The notes: generated by a model not told the origin, from the letters alone. Numbered from the stretch's first letter, positions 26,496 through 37,738 are shown. The stretch is DNA of 64,000 nt from Neorhizobium sp. NCHU2750 (GCF_003597675.1 NZ_CP030827.1:3224001-3288000), one strand, 5' to 3'. Numbers and translations are program-made.

Positions 26496-28409
26496 ATGAC
26501 CGCATCGCATGCCGCCGCTTCCGAAACCTCTTCGGAAACTCGCAAATTTCTCATGCTGCTGGTTGGTTGTATCGGGGTCGTTTACGGCGACATCGGCACG
26601 AGCCCCCTCTATGCGTTTCGTGAATCGCTGCGGCCGTTTGCAGAAAACGGCGTGCGGCCGGAACATGTGATCGGCCTGATCTCTCTGATGGTCTGGACGC
26701 TGACGATCATCGTCACGTTCAAATATGTCCTTTTTCTGCTGCGCGCCGACAATGACGGCGAAGGCGGCACGCTGTCGCTTCTGGCGCTTCTCATGAAGAA
26801 GACCGGCAGCTACATGCCGGTCCTGTTCTTCGCCGGACTGATCGGCTCGGCGCTGTTCATCGGCGATGCGATGATCACTCCGGCGCTCTCGGTCATGTCG
26901 GCGCTCGAAGGCATGAAGCTCGTTACCCCCGCCTTCTCCGATTATGTACTGCCGCTTTCGGCCGGTATCATGATCTGTCTGTTCATGGTTCAGTCGAAGG
27001 GCACCGCCGCCGTGTCGAAATTCTTCGGCCCGATTACCGTCGTCTGGTTCCTTGCCATGGCCTGGGGCGGCCTCATCCATATCGGCGATGAATGGCGTAT
27101 CCTTGAAGCACTGAATCCGATCAAGGCCCTGTGGTTCATAACCCATGCCGGCTGGGCTGGCCTGATCGTACTCGGCGCAGTCTTCCTGACGGTCACCGGC
27201 GCGGAGGCGCTTTATGCAGATCTCGGCCATTTCGGCCGCAAGCCGATCAGCTGGGCATGGTTCATTCTGGTTTTCCCGGCGCTCGCCCTCAACTATCTCG
27301 GTCAGGGCGCGCTGGTCCTAAGCGACCCGTCGACGATCGAAAACCCCTTCTATCTTCTCTATCCCGAATGGGCGCTGTTGCCGATGGTCATCCTCGCCAC
27401 GCTGGCGACCATCATCGCCAGCCAGGCGGTAATCACCGGCGCGTTCTCGCTCGCCCGCCAAGCCGTCCATCTCGGTTTCCTGCCGCGCCTTGCGATCAAG
27501 TTCACCTCCGAGACCAATACCGGACAGATCTATGTTCCGGCCGTCAACATGCTGCTCTTCATCGGCGTGATCGTGCTGATCTTCTCCTTCGGGGATTCGG
27601 AATCGCTCGCCACCGCCTACGGCATCTCGGTTACCGGCGCGATGGTGGTGACGACACTGATGTCCTTCCAGTTCCTGCGCGCCGTCTGGGGTTTTTCGGC
27701 CATCACCGCCGGCATCCTGCTGGCACCGCTGTTCGCCATCGAGGTCATCTTCCTCGCAGCGAACCTGCTCAAGATCCACGATGGCGGCTGGGTGCCGGTC
27801 ATGCTGGCGCTGATCATCATGCTGACCATGTGGACCTGGACCAAGGGATCGAAATACCTCAAGGAAAAGACCGCCAAGAACGATATCCCGCTCGAAACCT
27901 TCATCACCTCGGTGGAAAGCTCGATCGAACGGGAAACCCCAACCGCTCCCGTCACGGTGCCCGGCACGGCGGTGTTCCTGACCAGCGTCCCGGACCGCAC
28001 ACCGGCCGTCCTGCTCCACAATCTGAAGCACAACCATGTCCTGCACGAACAGAATGTCATCCTGACGATCTGGACCCAGGACAAGCCCTATGTGCCACCT
28101 CAGGACCGGGTGGAAATGACCCGGCTGTCGAAGCGCTTCATCCGCCTCGACATCACCTTCGGCTTCATGGACGAGCCGAATGTCGCCAAGGCACTGACCG
28201 TCTGCAAGAAGAAGGGCTTCAAGTTCGAGATCATGCAGACCTCCTTCTATCTCGGCCGCCGCAACCTAATCGAGACACCGAATACCGGCCTGCCGCGCTG
28301 GCAGGAAAAGCTCTATATCATACTCGCCGATTTCGGCATCGATCCATCCGCCTACTTCAAGCTGCCGCCGAACCGCGTCGTCGAGCTGGGCGAACAGGTC
28401 GCGATCTGA
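26496..28409 (+). CDS. kup: Kup low-affinity potassium uptake protein
   Basis: K+:H+ symporter of 637 aa with about 12 helices and a cytoplasmic C-terminal domain. [25 protein letters not shown] is the family hallmark, and [23 protein letters not shown] lies in the C-terminal domain. I chose the ATG at 26496, with GGAG 6 bases upstream and the usual N-terminal length, over the upstream frame extension. corA follows after 15 bases and converges on kdpE, so K+ and Mg2+ uptake genes are grouped. Confidence 0.95.
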   Translation: MTASHAAASETSSETRKFLMLLVGCIGVVYGDIGTSPLYAFRESLRPFAENGVRPEHVIGLISLMVWTLTIIVTFKYVLFLLRADNDGEGGTLSLLALLMKKTGSYMPVLFFAGLIGSALFIGDAMITPALSVMSALEGMKLVTPAFSDYVLPLSAGIMICLFMVQSKGTAAVSKFFGPITVVWFLAMAWGGLIHIGDEWRILEALNPIKALWFITHAGWAGLIVLGAVFLTVTGAEALYADLGHFGRKPISWAWFILVFPALALNYLGQGALVLSDPSTIENPFYLLYPEWALLPMVILATLATIIASQAVITGAFSLARQAVHLGFLPRLAIKFTSETNTGQIYVPAVNMLLFIGVIVLIFSFGDSESLATAYGISVTGAMVVTTLMSFQFLRAVWGFSAITAGILLAPLFAIEVIFLAANLLKIHDGGWVPVMLALIIMLTMWTWTKGSKYLKEKTAKNDIPLETFITSVESSIERETPTAPVTVPGTAVFLTSVPDRTPAVLLHNLKHNHVLHEQNVILTIWTQDKPYVPPQDRVEMTRLSKRFIRLDITFGFMDEPNVAKALTVCKKKGFKFEIMQTSFYLGRRNLIETPNTGLPRWQEKLYIILADFGIDPSAYFKLPPNRVVELGEQVAI

Positions 28410-28424
28410 TTTTAGGGCAGGCCT

Positions 28425-29390
28425 ATGACCGTCGTCGCATCCTATCTCTACAGCAATGGCAAGCGTGGCCGCGCCATCTCCATCGACGAACCGCGCCCTG
28501 CACTTAACGGCAACGATTTCGTCTGGATCGGCCTGCACGAACCACCGGTCGAGGAATTGGAGAAACTCGCCAGGACATATGGTCTGCATGAACTTGCGGT
28601 CGAGGATGCAGTGAACGCCCATCAGATCCCCAAGGTCGAAGCCTATGGCGACCAGCTCTTCGTCGTCGCCAAGACCGCCTATCTCGATGGCGACAAGATC
28701 AAATACGGCGAGACGGCGATCTTCATCGGCCAGCACCACATCATCACCGTCCGCCACGGCTCGGCTCGCGGCCATGCGGAGGTGAGGGCCCAGTTGGAAG
28801 CTTCGCCGCAACTGCTCGTCCAGGGGCCGGACTACGTCCTGCACGGCATCATCGACTTCATTGTCGACGGCTACCTGCCGACCGTCCAGACGATCGAGGA
28901 CCGGGTTCTGGAAATGGAGCAGAAGATGCTCGCCAATTTCCTCGAACGGGAGCAAATCCGCCGCCTGTTCCGTCTGCGCCGCCAGCTGATCCTGTTCGGT
29001 CGTATTCTGGGGCCCATGTCGGAAGTGGCGGGCAAGCTCGTCAATCTTGAGCTCCCCTGCCTCGACAAGAAGGCAAAGCCCTTCTTCCGCGACGTGCTGG
29101 ATCATGTCCGCCGGATCGAAAGCATGGTCGGCGGCCTGCGCGAAGTCATCACCTCGGTCTTCGAGGCCTCCAACCTCTTGGAACAGCAGCGCCAGGGCGT
29201 CATTACCAGGCAACTCGCCTCCTGGGCGGCGATCCTTGCCGTACCGACGGCAGTCGCCGGCATATATGGCATGAACTTCGAGAACATGCCCGAACTGAAG
29301 ACCGAATACGGCTATTACGTCGTTCTGGCCGCGATCGTCGTGCTCTGCGGCCTGCTCTGGTATCGTTTCAAGAAGGTCGGCTGGCTTTGA
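28425..29390 (+). CDS. corA: CorA magnesium/cobalt transporter
   Basis: Divalent cation channel of 321 aa. The soluble N-terminal domain (about 1-255) is followed by two C-terminal helices with the family GMN motif at IYGMNFENMPEL. It starts 15 bases after kup with AGGGCAGG in front, so they form an operon. It is tail-to-tail with kdpE, only 7 bases apart. Confidence 0.94.
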   Translation: MTVVASYLYSNGKRGRAISIDEPRPALNGNDFVWIGLHEPPVEELEKLARTYGLHELAVEDAVNAHQIPKVEAYGDQLFVVAKTAYLDGDKIKYGETAIFIGQHHIITVRHGSARGHAEVRAQLEASPQLLVQGPDYVLHGIIDFIVDGYLPTVQTIEDRVLEMEQKMLANFLEREQIRRLFRLRRQLILFGRILGPMSEVAGKLVNLELPCLDKKAKPFFRDVLDHVRRIESMVGGLREVITSVFEASNLLEQQRQGVITRQLASWAAILAVPTAVAGIYGMNFENMPELKTEYGYYVVLAAIVVLCGLLWYRFKKVGWL

Positions 29391-29397
29391 GACCGGC

Positions 29398-30090
29398 TCA
29401 GTCCGGCGCCGCGAGCCGGTAGCCGACGCCGGTTTCCGTCAGGATATAGCGTGGCTGGTCTGGGATGGACTCGATCTTCTGCCTGAGCTGCCGCACATAG
29501 ACGCGCAGATACTGCACGTCCGTCAGTCCATCCCACACATGTTCCAGGAGGAAGCGATGGGTCAGCACCTTGCCGGCATGCTGTACGAGAATGCGCAGGA
29601 TATCGTATTCCTTCGGCGACAGCTTGACCTCCCGGCCCGCCACCTTGACGATCCGCTTGACCAGATCGACCGACAGTTCACCGGTCTGGAAGACCGGCTT
29701 TTCGCCCTGCGCCTGCAGTCGGTGACGAAGCGCCACACGGATGCGCGCGCCAAGCTCGTTCATCCCGAAAGGCTTCGTCACATAATCGTCGGCCCCGAGC
29801 TCCAGCGCCTTGACGATACCAGCCTCATCGGTGCGGCTGGACAGGATGACGATCGGCAGCGTCATTCCCTCGCCGCGCCATTTCGCCAGAAGATCATGGC
29901 CGGACATGTCGGGAAGGCCGAGATCGAGGATGATCAGGTCCGGCCGCTCGCTGATCATCAGTTCCATCGCCACCTTGGCATTCATGGCCTCGCTGACGAG
30001 GTAATCCTGCGCGGAAAGCCCGACGCGCAAAAGCTTGCGGATCGGCGGCTCGTCGTCGACGATCAGGATGCGCACGGCATTGTCAGTCAT
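29398..30090 (-). CDS. kdpE: KdpE response regulator of the kdp operon
   Basis: OmpR-family response regulator of 230 aa. The receiver domain has the acidic pair D12/D13 and phosphoacceptor D56 (LDLGLPDMSG), with a C-terminal winged helix (VKLSPKEYDILRIL, VWDGLTDVQYLRVYVRQLRQKIE). The start ATG lies inside the end of kdpD (8-base overlap). It would receive phosphate from KdpD and activate kdpFABC under K+ limitation; the tandem repeat at 37988-38009 is a candidate site. Confidence 0.95.
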   Translation of the reverse strand: MTDNAVRILIVDDEPPIRKLLRVGLSAQDYLVSEAMNAKVAMELMISERPDLIILDLGLPDMSGHDLLAKWRGEGMTLPIVILSSRTDEAGIVKALELGADDYVTKPFGMNELGARIRVALRHRLQAQGEKPVFQTGELSVDLVKRIVKVAGREVKLSPKEYDILRILVQHAGKVLTHRFLLEHVWDGLTDVQYLRVYVRQLRQKIESIPDQPRYILTETGVGYRLAAPD

Positions 30091-32803
30091 TCTCGTCTCC
30101 CAGAACGGGTGTTGCCGCGGGAGCCGGCATGCGGATGGTGAAGATCGCCCCCGACCGATCCGAACGGTTGTCCGCCCGGATCGTACCGCCCATCGCTTCG
30201 ACGAAACCGCGGCAGATGGCAAGACCGAGGCCCGTTCCAGCCCTGACCTGATCGCTTTTGCGCACCCGATAGAAACTGTCGAAAATCCGCTCCAGATCTT
30301 CGGGAGGCACGCCCGGCCCCTCGTCCATCACGGAGAGGAGCACGACATTGCCGTCCTTCTGTCCTCTGATATCGATGACCGTGCCGTCCGGCGCATATTT
30401 GGCGGCGTTGTCGATCAGGTTGAAAAGCACCTGCTCGAACAGAACGGGATCGACCTTCAGCATCGGCAGATCGGCCGGGATGCCCACTTCCACCTTGTGA
30501 CCCGATGCGATCTTCGCCGCCCGGCTGAGCGCCGTACCCACCATGTCGCCGGCAAAGTGCAGCGCATAGTTCGGCTGCATCGCCCCAGAACCGAGCCGCG
30601 TCATGTCGAGCAGGTTGACGATGAACCGGTTGAGCCGCTCGGATTCGTCGATCACGGTCGACAAGAGATCCGCACGGGTCTCCTCCGGCAATTGGTCCCC
30701 GAGATCCTTCAGCATGTCGGCCGATCCCATGATCGCCGCAAGCGGGGTTTTGAGATCATGACTGATCGAGGTCAAAAGCGCCGTGCGCAGCCGGTCGGTT
30801 TCCGCCGCAAGCCTTGCCTTGTCGACATCCGACACCAGTTGCACCCGCTCGATGGCAAGCGCGGCCTGATCCGCCAGCGCATCGAAGAGCCGCTGCTGGT
30901 CCGGCGTCAGCAGCGGTCCCTGCCGGTCATTGTCGAGGCCGATCACGCCGACGGCCTCGCGGCCGGTGCGAAGCGGCAGGTAGAGGCGTTTGGCACCCGG
31001 CAGCGTATCGGCGGCCCGGCCTGCGGGACGATTGTGCTCCCAGGCCCATCGGGCGGCAGCGATATCCGCATCCACCAGCGTATCGTCCGGCGGATAACCG
31101 GCCTTCACTGCGATCGTGCCCGCTTCCGGCAGGAGGATGACAACCCTGACCTTCAGCATTGATGCGATCTGGAAGGCGGTGACCCACAGCACGTCGTCCA
31201 GTGTGCCGGTGCTCGCGAGCTTCTTGGAGAAGAGATAGAGATCCTCGGTGGTTCGCGCCCGCGCCCGCGCGGCAACCGCCTGCCGCTGCACGGCCGCCGT
31301 CAGGTTGGAGGCGACCAGCGCCACACCGAGATAGAAGAGCAATGCGATCACGCTTTCCGGATCGCGGATGGTGAAGGTGTAGCGCGGCTCGAGGAAGAAG
31401 AAGTTGAAGGCGACCGCGCCGGCAAGCGAGGCGAACAGGCCCGGTCCCAGCCCACCCCGAACGGCAGACGCCAGAACCGCCATCAGGAAGACGAGCGCCA
31501 GGTTGCGCACATCGAAGGTCTGGTCGAGCGCAACGCCCGCCGCGATCGCCAATGCAACGAAAAGGGTGCTCTGCAGATAGTGCTTCAGCTTGAAAGGTCT
31601 TGGCGCCTGCGCCACCTTCACGCCACGCTGCGGCTCGCCCTCCTTCTCGTCTCCGGAAATCACATGCACGCTGATATGGTCGGCATGGCGGATAAGGTCA
31701 TGGGTGACCGAGCCCTGCCAGAACTGCCTCCACCGCGGCTTTGCCGGCCGGCCGACGACGATATGGGTGAAGTTGTTGGCATTGGCATAGGCGATGATGT
31801 CGCGCGACGGGGAAAGTCCCGGCAGCGTCACCGTCTCTGCTCCAAGTTGCTGCGCGAGCCGCATGTTTGCCGCCAGCCGGTCCTTCTTCTCTTCCGACAG
31901 CGTCGCATCCTGCGGCGTATCGAGATGCAGCACCGCCCAGGGCGCCCTGAGGCGATCAGCCTGCCTTCGCGTATAGCGCACAAGGCTAGCGCCGTTGCTA
32001 CCGTGATCGAGGCAGACAAGCAGCCGCTCGCCGGCCGCCCAGGGGCCGGAAATCGCATTCGCCTGCATATGGTTGAGCAACTGCTCATCGACCCGCTGCG
32101 CCGTACGGCGCAGCGCGAGCTCCCGTAGCGCCGTCAGGTTTCCGGGTGAAAAATAGTTCTCGATCGCACGCCGTGCCGTCTTCGGCATATAGACCTTGCC
32201 GTCACGGAGCCGCTTGATCAGGTCGTCGGGCGTGATGTCGATGATCTCGACATCATCGGCACGGTCGATGATCAGGTCCGGCACCGTCTCGCGCACCCGG
32301 ATGCGGGTGATCTGCGCCACCACATCGTTGAGGCTTTCGACATGCTGCACGTTGAGCGTCGAATAGACGTCGATACCCTGTGCCAGAAGCTCCTGCACAT
32401 CCATGTAGCGCTTGGGATGGCGGCTGCCGCTCGCATTCGTGTGCGCCAGTTCGTCGACCAGAACCAGCGCCGGCCGCCGCGCGAGAATGGCGTCGATATC
32501 CATCTCCTCGAGCTTCTGGCCTCGATAGTCGATTTGTTTGCGCGGTATGATCTCGAACCCGTCGGTGAGCGCCTCGGTTTCGCGGCGTCCATGCGTTTCG
32601 ACCACGCCGATCACCACATCGATACCATCCACCTGCCGCGCCCGGCCGGACATCAGCATTTCATAGGTCTTGCCGACACCCGGGGCGGCGCCGAGAAAGA
32701 TCTTCAGTCGCCCACGGCTTTCCCGCTCCGCCTCAAGCAGGAGTGCATCCGGCGAGGGTCTGGTATCCGGTTCTCTGCCGTTCTCACGGGTTGCGTCGGG
32801 CAT
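30083..32803 (-). CDS. kdpD: KdpD sensor histidine kinase
   Basis: Turgor/K+ sensor kinase of 906 aa. The domains in order are: KdpD ATP-binding domain with Walker A GAAPGVGKTYEML and Walker B DELAHTN (about 30-240), Usp-like domain (about 250-375), four membrane helices (about 400-500), GAF, HisKA with ISHDLKTPLAAIMG, and HATPase (DEGPGVPPEDLERIF, GTGLGLAICRGFVEAMGG). The ATG at 32803 is used, since the upstream TTG adds only one residue. It is separated from kdpC by a mosaic repeat and overlaps kdpE. Confidence 0.96.
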   Translation of the reverse strand: MPDATRENGREPDTRPSPDALLLEAERESRGRLKIFLGAAPGVGKTYEMLMSGRARQVDGIDVVIGVVETHGRRETEALTDGFEIIPRKQIDYRGQKLEEMDIDAILARRPALVLVDELAHTNASGSRHPKRYMDVQELLAQGIDVYSTLNVQHVESLNDVVAQITRIRVRETVPDLIIDRADDVEIIDITPDDLIKRLRDGKVYMPKTARRAIENYFSPGNLTALRELALRRTAQRVDEQLLNHMQANAISGPWAAGERLLVCLDHGSNGASLVRYTRRQADRLRAPWAVLHLDTPQDATLSEEKKDRLAANMRLAQQLGAETVTLPGLSPSRDIIAYANANNFTHIVVGRPAKPRWRQFWQGSVTHDLIRHADHISVHVISGDEKEGEPQRGVKVAQAPRPFKLKHYLQSTLFVALAIAAGVALDQTFDVRNLALVFLMAVLASAVRGGLGPGLFASLAGAVAFNFFFLEPRYTFTIRDPESVIALLFYLGVALVASNLTAAVQRQAVAARARARTTEDLYLFSKKLASTGTLDDVLWVTAFQIASMLKVRVVILLPEAGTIAVKAGYPPDDTLVDADIAAARWAWEHNRPAGRAADTLPGAKRLYLPLRTGREAVGVIGLDNDRQGPLLTPDQQRLFDALADQAALAIERVQLVSDVDKARLAAETDRLRTALLTSISHDLKTPLAAIMGSADMLKDLGDQLPEETRADLLSTVIDESERLNRFIVNLLDMTRLGSGAMQPNYALHFAGDMVGTALSRAAKIASGHKVEVGIPADLPMLKVDPVLFEQVLFNLIDNAAKYAPDGTVIDIRGQKDGNVVLLSVMDEGPGVPPEDLERIFDSFYRVRKSDQVRAGTGLGLAICRGFVEAMGGTIRADNRSDRSGAIFTIRMPAPAATPVLGDEND

Positions 32804-32829
32804 CAAATTCGGTCTCTCGGGTGGTTCGC

Positions 32830-32957
32830 CCCCTCACCCGGCCTCCGCTTCGCTCGGCCACCCTCTCCCCGCAAGCGGGGCGAGGAGGAAGGGAGAGCTT
32901 GCGGCTTGGTCCTTCGCCCCGCTTGCCGGGAGAAGGTGCCGGCAGGCGGATGAGGGG
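32830..32957. repeat. RIME-like palindromic repeat inside the kdp operon
   Basis: Two large palindromes in tandem. The outer ends are CCCCTCAC... and ...GATGAGGGG, and inner cores CTCCCCGCAAGCGGGGCGAG and CTTCGCCCCGCTTGCCGGGAG. The GCCTGCCGGCACCTTCTCCC-type sequence is characteristic of rhizobial intergenic mosaic elements. It lies in the 170 bases between kdpC and kdpD. Confidence 0.8.
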
Positions 32958-32973
32958 CAAACGCCTGCATTCT

Positions 32974-33543
32974 TTACGTCTTAGAGCCATCCAGCGCCAT
33001 GTTCAACGCCAGCACGTTGACCACCGGCTCGCCGAGGAAACCGAGTTCGCGGCCCTCGACCTGCGCATCGACCAGTGCCTTGACCTTGGCCTCGTCCATC
33101 TGCCGCGCCTTAGCCACGCGCGGCACCTGGAAATAGGCGGCCTCCGGTGAGATATCCGGATCGAGCCCGCTGCCCGAGGCCGTCACCAGATCGATCGGCA
33201 CCTCGGCATTCGGATTGGAAGCCTTTGCAGCCTCGTAATCGGCCTTGACGCGATCGATCAGCTTGCCGCTGGTCGGGCCGAGGTTCGAGCCGGAGGAAGA
33301 GGTGGCATCATAGCCGTTGGTACCGGCCGCCGACGGGCGACCATGAAAATACTGCTCACCGGTAAAGGACTGGCCGATCAGTGACGAGCCAATGACTTTG
33401 CCGTCCTTTTCGACAAGGCTGCCATTTGCCTGTGCCGGAAAGATCGCCTGCGCCAGACCCGTCATGGCGAAGGGATAGGCAAGGCCGGTAATCACGGTGG
33501 TGGCCACGATCATGACGATGGCCGGACGAAGTTGTTTCAACAT
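32974..33543 (-). CDS. kdpC: KdpC subunit of K+-transporting ATPase
   Basis: Single-span subunit of the KdpFABC pump, 189 aa (family about 190). One N-terminal helix ([26 protein letters not shown] region), then the periplasmic domain with [28 protein letters not shown] and [21 protein letters not shown], all family signatures. It starts 11 bases after the kdpB stop. It is needed for assembly and ATP affinity of the pump. Confidence 0.96.
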   Translation of the reverse strand: MLKQLRPAIVMIVATTVITGLAYPFAMTGLAQAIFPAQANGSLVEKDGKVIGSSLIGQSFTGEQYFHGRPSAAGTNGYDATSSSGSNLGPTSGKLIDRVKADYEAAKASNPNAEVPIDLVTASGSGLDPDISPEAAYFQVPRVAKARQMDEAKVKALVDAQVEGRELGFLGEPVVNVLALNMALDGSKT

Positions 33544-33554
33544 GGTCGTTTTCC

Positions 33555-35654
33555 TTAAGCGAGGCCGAGCGCGGTGATCACCACGTCGATCGCCTTGATA
33601 CCGATGAACGGGACGACGATACCGCCGAGGCCGTAGATCATGAGATTGCGGGAAAGCAGCGCACCGGCGCCGACGGCGCGGTATTTGACGCCTCTCAGCG
33701 ACAGCGGGATCAGCGCGATGATGATCAGGGCGTTGAAGATGATCGCCGACAGGATGGCGCTTTGCGGTGTCGCAAGCCCCATGACATTCAAGACGCCGAG
33801 CTGCGGATAGAAGGCCAGGAACATTGCCGGGATGATGGCAAAATACTTGGCGATGTCGTTGGCGATCGAGAACGTCGTCAAGGCGCCGCGGGTCATCAGC
33901 AGCTGCTTGCCGATTTCGACGATCTCGATGAGCTTCGTCGGGTCGCTGTCGAGATCGACCATGTTGCCGGCCTCGCGGGCGGCGACAGTGCCGGTGTTCA
34001 TGGCGACGCCGACATCGGCCTGCGCCAGCGCCGGGGCATCGTTGGTGCCGTCACCGCACATGGCGACGAGCTTGCCCTTGGCCTGCTCTTCGCGAATGAG
34101 CGACAGCTTGTTCTCCGGTGTAGCCTGGGCCAGGAAATCGTCGACCCCCGCTTCGGCCGCAATCGCCGCCGCCGTCATCGGGTTGTCGCCGGTGATCATC
34201 ACCGTGCGGATACCCATCTTCCTAAGTTCCGCAAAGCGCTCGCGGATACCGCCCTTGACGATGTCCTTGAGCTGCACGACGCCGAGCAGTTTTCCATCAC
34301 GGGCAACGGCAAGCGGCGTGCCGCCGGCCTTGGCGATCTCTTCCGCAATCGACTGCAGCTCGCGCACGGTCTGAGACTGCGGGCTGGCGGCAATCGCCGC
34401 ATTGCCGGCTACCCTGTCGGCCATTGGCAGCGTGCCGCCATTGACATAGGCGAGCACCGCATCGACCGCACCCTTGCGGATCTGGCTGCCGTCGAGATCG
34501 ACACCGCTCATCCGCGTCTGGGCGGTGAACGGCACGAACGTGGCCTTCAGGCTGGCCATGTCCCGCCCGCGGATGGCGTATTTTTCCTTGGCCAGCACGA
34601 CGATCGAGCGGCCTTCAGGCGTCTCGTCGGCAAGCGAAGCGAGCTGGGCTGCATCGGCGAGTTCCTGTTCCGAAACGCCCTTGACCGGGCGGAACGAGGT
34701 TGCCTGGCGGTTGCCGAGGGTGATCGTACCGGTCTTGTCGAGAAGCAGCGTATCGACGTCGCCGGCAGCTTCCACCGCACGGCCGGACATGGCGAGCACG
34801 TTGAAGCGGACGAGACGATCCATGCCGGCGATGCCGATCGCCGAAAGAAGCGCTCCGATCGTCGTCGGGATCAGCGTCACGAACAGCGCGACGAGCACGA
34901 TGACCGGGATCGAGCCGCCGGCATAAGTCGCAAAGCTCGGGATCGTCGCCGTCGCCAGCACGAAGATCAGCGTCATGCCGGCAAGCAGGATGTTGAGCGC
35001 AATCTCGTTCGGCGTCTTCTGCCGCTCTGCACCTTCGACGAGCGAAATCATCCGGTCGATGAAGGTCGAACCGGCTGCTGCCGTGATCCGCACCCGGATG
35101 ACGTCGGACAGTACCTGCGTGCCGCCGGTCACGGCCGAGCGGTCGCCACCCGATTCACGGATGACCGGGGCGCTTTCACCGGTAATCGCAGCCTCGTTGA
35201 CCGAAGCAACGCCTTCGATCACCTCGCCGTCGGAGGGAATGATGTCACCTGCCTCGACCAGCACGATATCGCCGACCTTGAGGCTGGTGCCGGGCACCAT
35301 CTTGTAATCGCGGCCGTTGGCGCTGGTGACCAGCTTGGCCTGGGTTTCGGTCCGCGCCTTGCGCAGACTGTCCGCCTGCGCCTTGCCGCGCCCTTCGGCA
35401 ACCGCTTCGGCGAAATTGGCAAACAGCACGGTGAACCAGAGCCAGAGATTGAGCTGGAAGGAGAAACCGAGATTGTCACCGCCGACCGCAAGATCGCGCA
35501 GGAAGAGGACGGTCGTCAGGACCGACACCGTGGCCACGACGAACATGACCGGGTTCTTGGCGAGCGTGCGCGGATTGAGCTTGGTGAAAGCCGCGCCGAT
35601 CGCGGGAATGAGGATGCGGCTATCGAGGATAGACGCGGATTTTGCCTGGCTCAT
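33555..35654 (-). CDS. kdpB: KdpB catalytic P-type ATPase subunit
   Basis: P-type ATPase of 699 aa that hydrolyses ATP for high-affinity K+ uptake. [16 protein letters not shown] holds the phosphorylated Asp, [26 protein letters not shown] the dephosphorylation loop, and [25 protein letters not shown] the hinge motif. Length and order match E. coli KdpB (682 aa). It is followed closely by kdpC. Between kdpA and kdpB lies a short ORF with its own ribosome site. Confidence 0.97.
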   Translation of the reverse strand: MSQAKSASILDSRILIPAIGAAFTKLNPRTLAKNPVMFVVATVSVLTTVLFLRDLAVGGDNLGFSFQLNLWLWFTVLFANFAEAVAEGRGKAQADSLRKARTETQAKLVTSANGRDYKMVPGTSLKVGDIVLVEAGDIIPSDGEVIEGVASVNEAAITGESAPVIRESGGDRSAVTGGTQVLSDVIRVRITAAAGSTFIDRMISLVEGAERQKTPNEIALNILLAGMTLIFVLATATIPSFATYAGGSIPVIVLVALFVTLIPTTIGALLSAIGIAGMDRLVRFNVLAMSGRAVEAAGDVDTLLLDKTGTITLGNRQATSFRPVKGVSEQELADAAQLASLADETPEGRSIVVLAKEKYAIRGRDMASLKATFVPFTAQTRMSGVDLDGSQIRKGAVDAVLAYVNGGTLPMADRVAGNAAIAASPQSQTVRELQSIAEEIAKAGGTPLAVARDGKLLGVVQLKDIVKGGIRERFAELRKMGIRTVMITGDNPMTAAAIAAEAGVDDFLAQATPENKLSLIREEQAKGKLVAMCGDGTNDAPALAQADVGVAMNTGTVAAREAGNMVDLDSDPTKLIEIVEIGKQLLMTRGALTTFSIANDIAKYFAIIPAMFLAFYPQLGVLNVMGLATPQSAILSAIIFNALIIIALIPLSLRGVKYRAVGAGALLSRNLMIYGLGGIVVPFIGIKAIDVVITALGLA

Positions 35655-35712
35655 GAAGAGGCTCCAGCTTGGATGAGGCGACCTATGCCCTGACGGATCA
35701 GGGCCAAAAGGG

Positions 35713-35889
35713 TCAGCCGTGCAAGATTTCGACGACGCAAGTGATGGCGAGAATGCCCGCCATCATCGCGAGAATGGCATTGGAACCGCACCATCTCTGG
35801 CGTTCCTGCTGCCTGGACTTGTCCTCATCCTTGCCGCGCGGCTGCGCGGCAAGGATGGATTGTTTGTGGAGTGCATGACGAATGCTCAT
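35713..35889 (-). CDS. 58-aa small membrane protein between kdpA and kdpB (putative)
   Basis: A short ORF not usually annotated. AAAGGAG lies 8 bases before the ATG and overlaps the kdpA stop region, which suggests coupled translation. The first 35 residues are hydrophilic and basic ([20 protein letters not shown]), and residues 36-56 form one probable helix ([20 protein letters not shown]). A perfect 14-base-arm hairpin with a GGCT loop (35826-35857) lies inside the coding region. The protein could be a small Kdp accessory, or the region could mainly be an RNA element; either is untested. Confidence 0.55.
   Translation of the reverse strand: MSIRHALHKQSILAAQPRGKDEDKSRQQERQRWCGSNAILAMMAGILAITCVVEILHG
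35826..35857. repeat. strong perfect hairpin between kdpA and kdpB
   Basis: Fourteen-base perfect arms (CATCCTTGCCGCGC / GCGCGGCAAGGATG) with a four-base loop, inside the 58-aa ORF. No T-run follows in the leftward direction. It could stabilise the kdpA message end or dampen kdpB transcription. Confidence 0.75.
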
Positions 35890-35901
35890 CCGGGCTCTCC
35901 T

Positions 35902-37605
35902 TTAGAATGTCTGTCCGGCGATCATCGCCAGATGTTCGACGATCGGGCCGAGTGCCAGGGCCGGGAAGAAGGTCAGGCCGCCGACGATCAGGATCGTGCC
36001 GACGAGAAGACCGACAAACAGGCCGCCATCGGTGGGGAATGTGCCGGCGGATGCCGGAACGGTCTTCTTGGCGATCAGCGAGCCGGCAATCGCAAGTGCC
36101 GGAATGATGACCAGGAAGCGGCCCATCACCATGGCAATGCCGAGCGTCACATTGTACCAGGGCGTGTTGCCGGAAAGCCCGCCGAAGGCAGAACCGTTAT
36201 TGGCGGCAGCCGACGTATAGGCATAGAGGATTTCCGAGAACCCATGCGGGCCACCGGTGCCGATCGAGGCGACGGCTGAAGGAAGTACGGTGGCGATCGC
36301 GGCGAACACGAGCATCGCAAGCGGCAGGCAGAGGACGGCAAGCAGCGCCATCTTCATTTCCTTCGCCTCGATCTTCTTGCCGAGATATTCTGGCGTGCGG
36401 CCGACCATCAGACCGGCCACGAAGACGGCGATGATGATGAACATCATGATGCCGTAGAAACCGGCGCCCACGCCACCGACGATGACTTCGCCGAGCTGCA
36501 TGTTGATGATCGGGATCAGTCCACCAAGGGCGGTGAACGAACCGTGCATGGCATTGACCGCGCCGCAGGATGCGGCCGTGGTGATGACGGCAAAGAGCGA
36601 CGACAGAACGACGCCGAAACGCACTTCCTTGCCTTCCATATTGCCACCCGACACGCCCATCTGGTGCATGATCGGATTGCCCGCAGCTTCCGCCCAGTAG
36701 ACGAAAACGACGCCGGCGAGGAACAGGATGCCCATCGCGCCGAGGATCGCCCAGCCCTGGCGCTGATTACCGACCATGCGGCCGAAAACATTGGTCAGTG
36801 CCGCGCCGATAGCAAAGATCGACACCATCTGGATGAGGTTCGATATCGCGTCCGGGTTTTCGAACGGATGCGCCGAGTTGGCATTGAAGAAGCCGCCGCC
36901 ATTGGTGCCCAGCATCTTGATGGCAAGCTGCGAGGCAACCGGTCCAAGCGCGATCGTCTGCTTGGCGCCTTCCAGCGTCGTGGCGTCCACATAAGGGCCA
37001 AAGGTCTGCGGCACGCCGAGCCAGACGAAAACCAACGTCAGCACGATGCAGATCGGCAGAAGCAGATAGAGCGTCGCACGGATCATATCGGCCCAGAAAT
37101 TGCCGACCGACTTGCCCGATGCGCGGGAGAACCCGCGGATAAGAGCAATGGCGATGGCAATGCCGGTGGCAGCCGAGAGAAAGTTCTGTACGGCAAGCCC
37201 GGCCATCTGGGTGAGATAGGACATGGTGGCTTCGCCACCATAATTCTGCCAGTTGGTATTGGTGACGAAGCTGACCGCCGTATTGAATGACAGGTCGGAC
37301 GGCAGGGCCGCCATACCCGCCGGATTGAGCGGCAGCATGTTCTGCAGCCGAAACAGACCGTAGAGAACCAGAACGCCCATGAGATTGAACATCAGCATGG
37401 CGAAGGCGTAAGTGGTCCAATGCTGTTCTTCACGGTCACTGGTACCGGCCAGAGCATAAAGGCCCCGTTCGATCGGAGCGAGGACCGGTGAAAGAAATGT
37501 GCGTTCGCCCGAAAACACCCGCGTCATATAGGCGCCGAGCGGTTTGACGAGAACAAGAACGATCCCGCAGTAGACGAGGATCTGAAGCCATCCGTTGAGG
37601 GTCAT
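35902..37605 (-). CDS. kdpA: KdpA K+-translocating subunit
   Basis: Channel-like subunit of KdpFABC, 567 aa (family about 557), with about ten helices. Selectivity-filter type segments are visible ([66 protein letters not shown]). It lies 31 bases after kdpF. It would bind and pass K+ while KdpB hydrolyses ATP. Confidence 0.97.
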   Translation of the reverse strand: MTLNGWLQILVYCGIVLVLVKPLGAYMTRVFSGERTFLSPVLAPIERGLYALAGTSDREEQHWTTYAFAMLMFNLMGVLVLYGLFRLQNMLPLNPAGMAALPSDLSFNTAVSFVTNTNWQNYGGEATMSYLTQMAGLAVQNFLSAATGIAIAIALIRGFSRASGKSVGNFWADMIRATLYLLLPICIVLTLVFVWLGVPQTFGPYVDATTLEGAKQTIALGPVASQLAIKMLGTNGGGFFNANSAHPFENPDAISNLIQMVSIFAIGAALTNVFGRMVGNQRQGWAILGAMGILFLAGVVFVYWAEAAGNPIMHQMGVSGGNMEGKEVRFGVVLSSLFAVITTAASCGAVNAMHGSFTALGGLIPIINMQLGEVIVGGVGAGFYGIMMFIIIAVFVAGLMVGRTPEYLGKKIEAKEMKMALLAVLCLPLAMLVFAAIATVLPSAVASIGTGGPHGFSEILYAYTSAAANNGSAFGGLSGNTPWYNVTLGIAMVMGRFLVIIPALAIAGSLIAKKTVPASAGTFPTDGGLFVGLLVGTILIVGGLTFFPALALGPIVEHLAMIAGQTF

Positions 37606-37636
37606 GTGAGGAAACTTTCAGTTCCCGAAGACTTCG

Positions 37637-37726
37637 TCAGAAGCGTTCGGGGCGGATGAGAGCGTAGGTGAGGTAGAGTGCGAGAAAGACGGTGACGGCA
37701 CCGCCGAGAACGTAGTCGAGTATCAT
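37637..37726 (-). CDS. kdpF: KdpF small stabilising subunit
   Basis: A 29-aa single-helix peptide (MILDYVLGGAVTVFLALYLT then YALIRPERF). The ending L-YAL-RPERF is the KdpF hallmark. GGGAGGG lies about 5 bases upstream of the ATG. It stands immediately before kdpA, as in other kdpFABC operons, where KdpF stabilises the complex in the membrane. Confidence 0.9.
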   Translation of the reverse strand: MILDYVLGGAVTVFLALYLTYALIRPERF

Positions 37727-37738
37727 TGCGCCCTCCCC

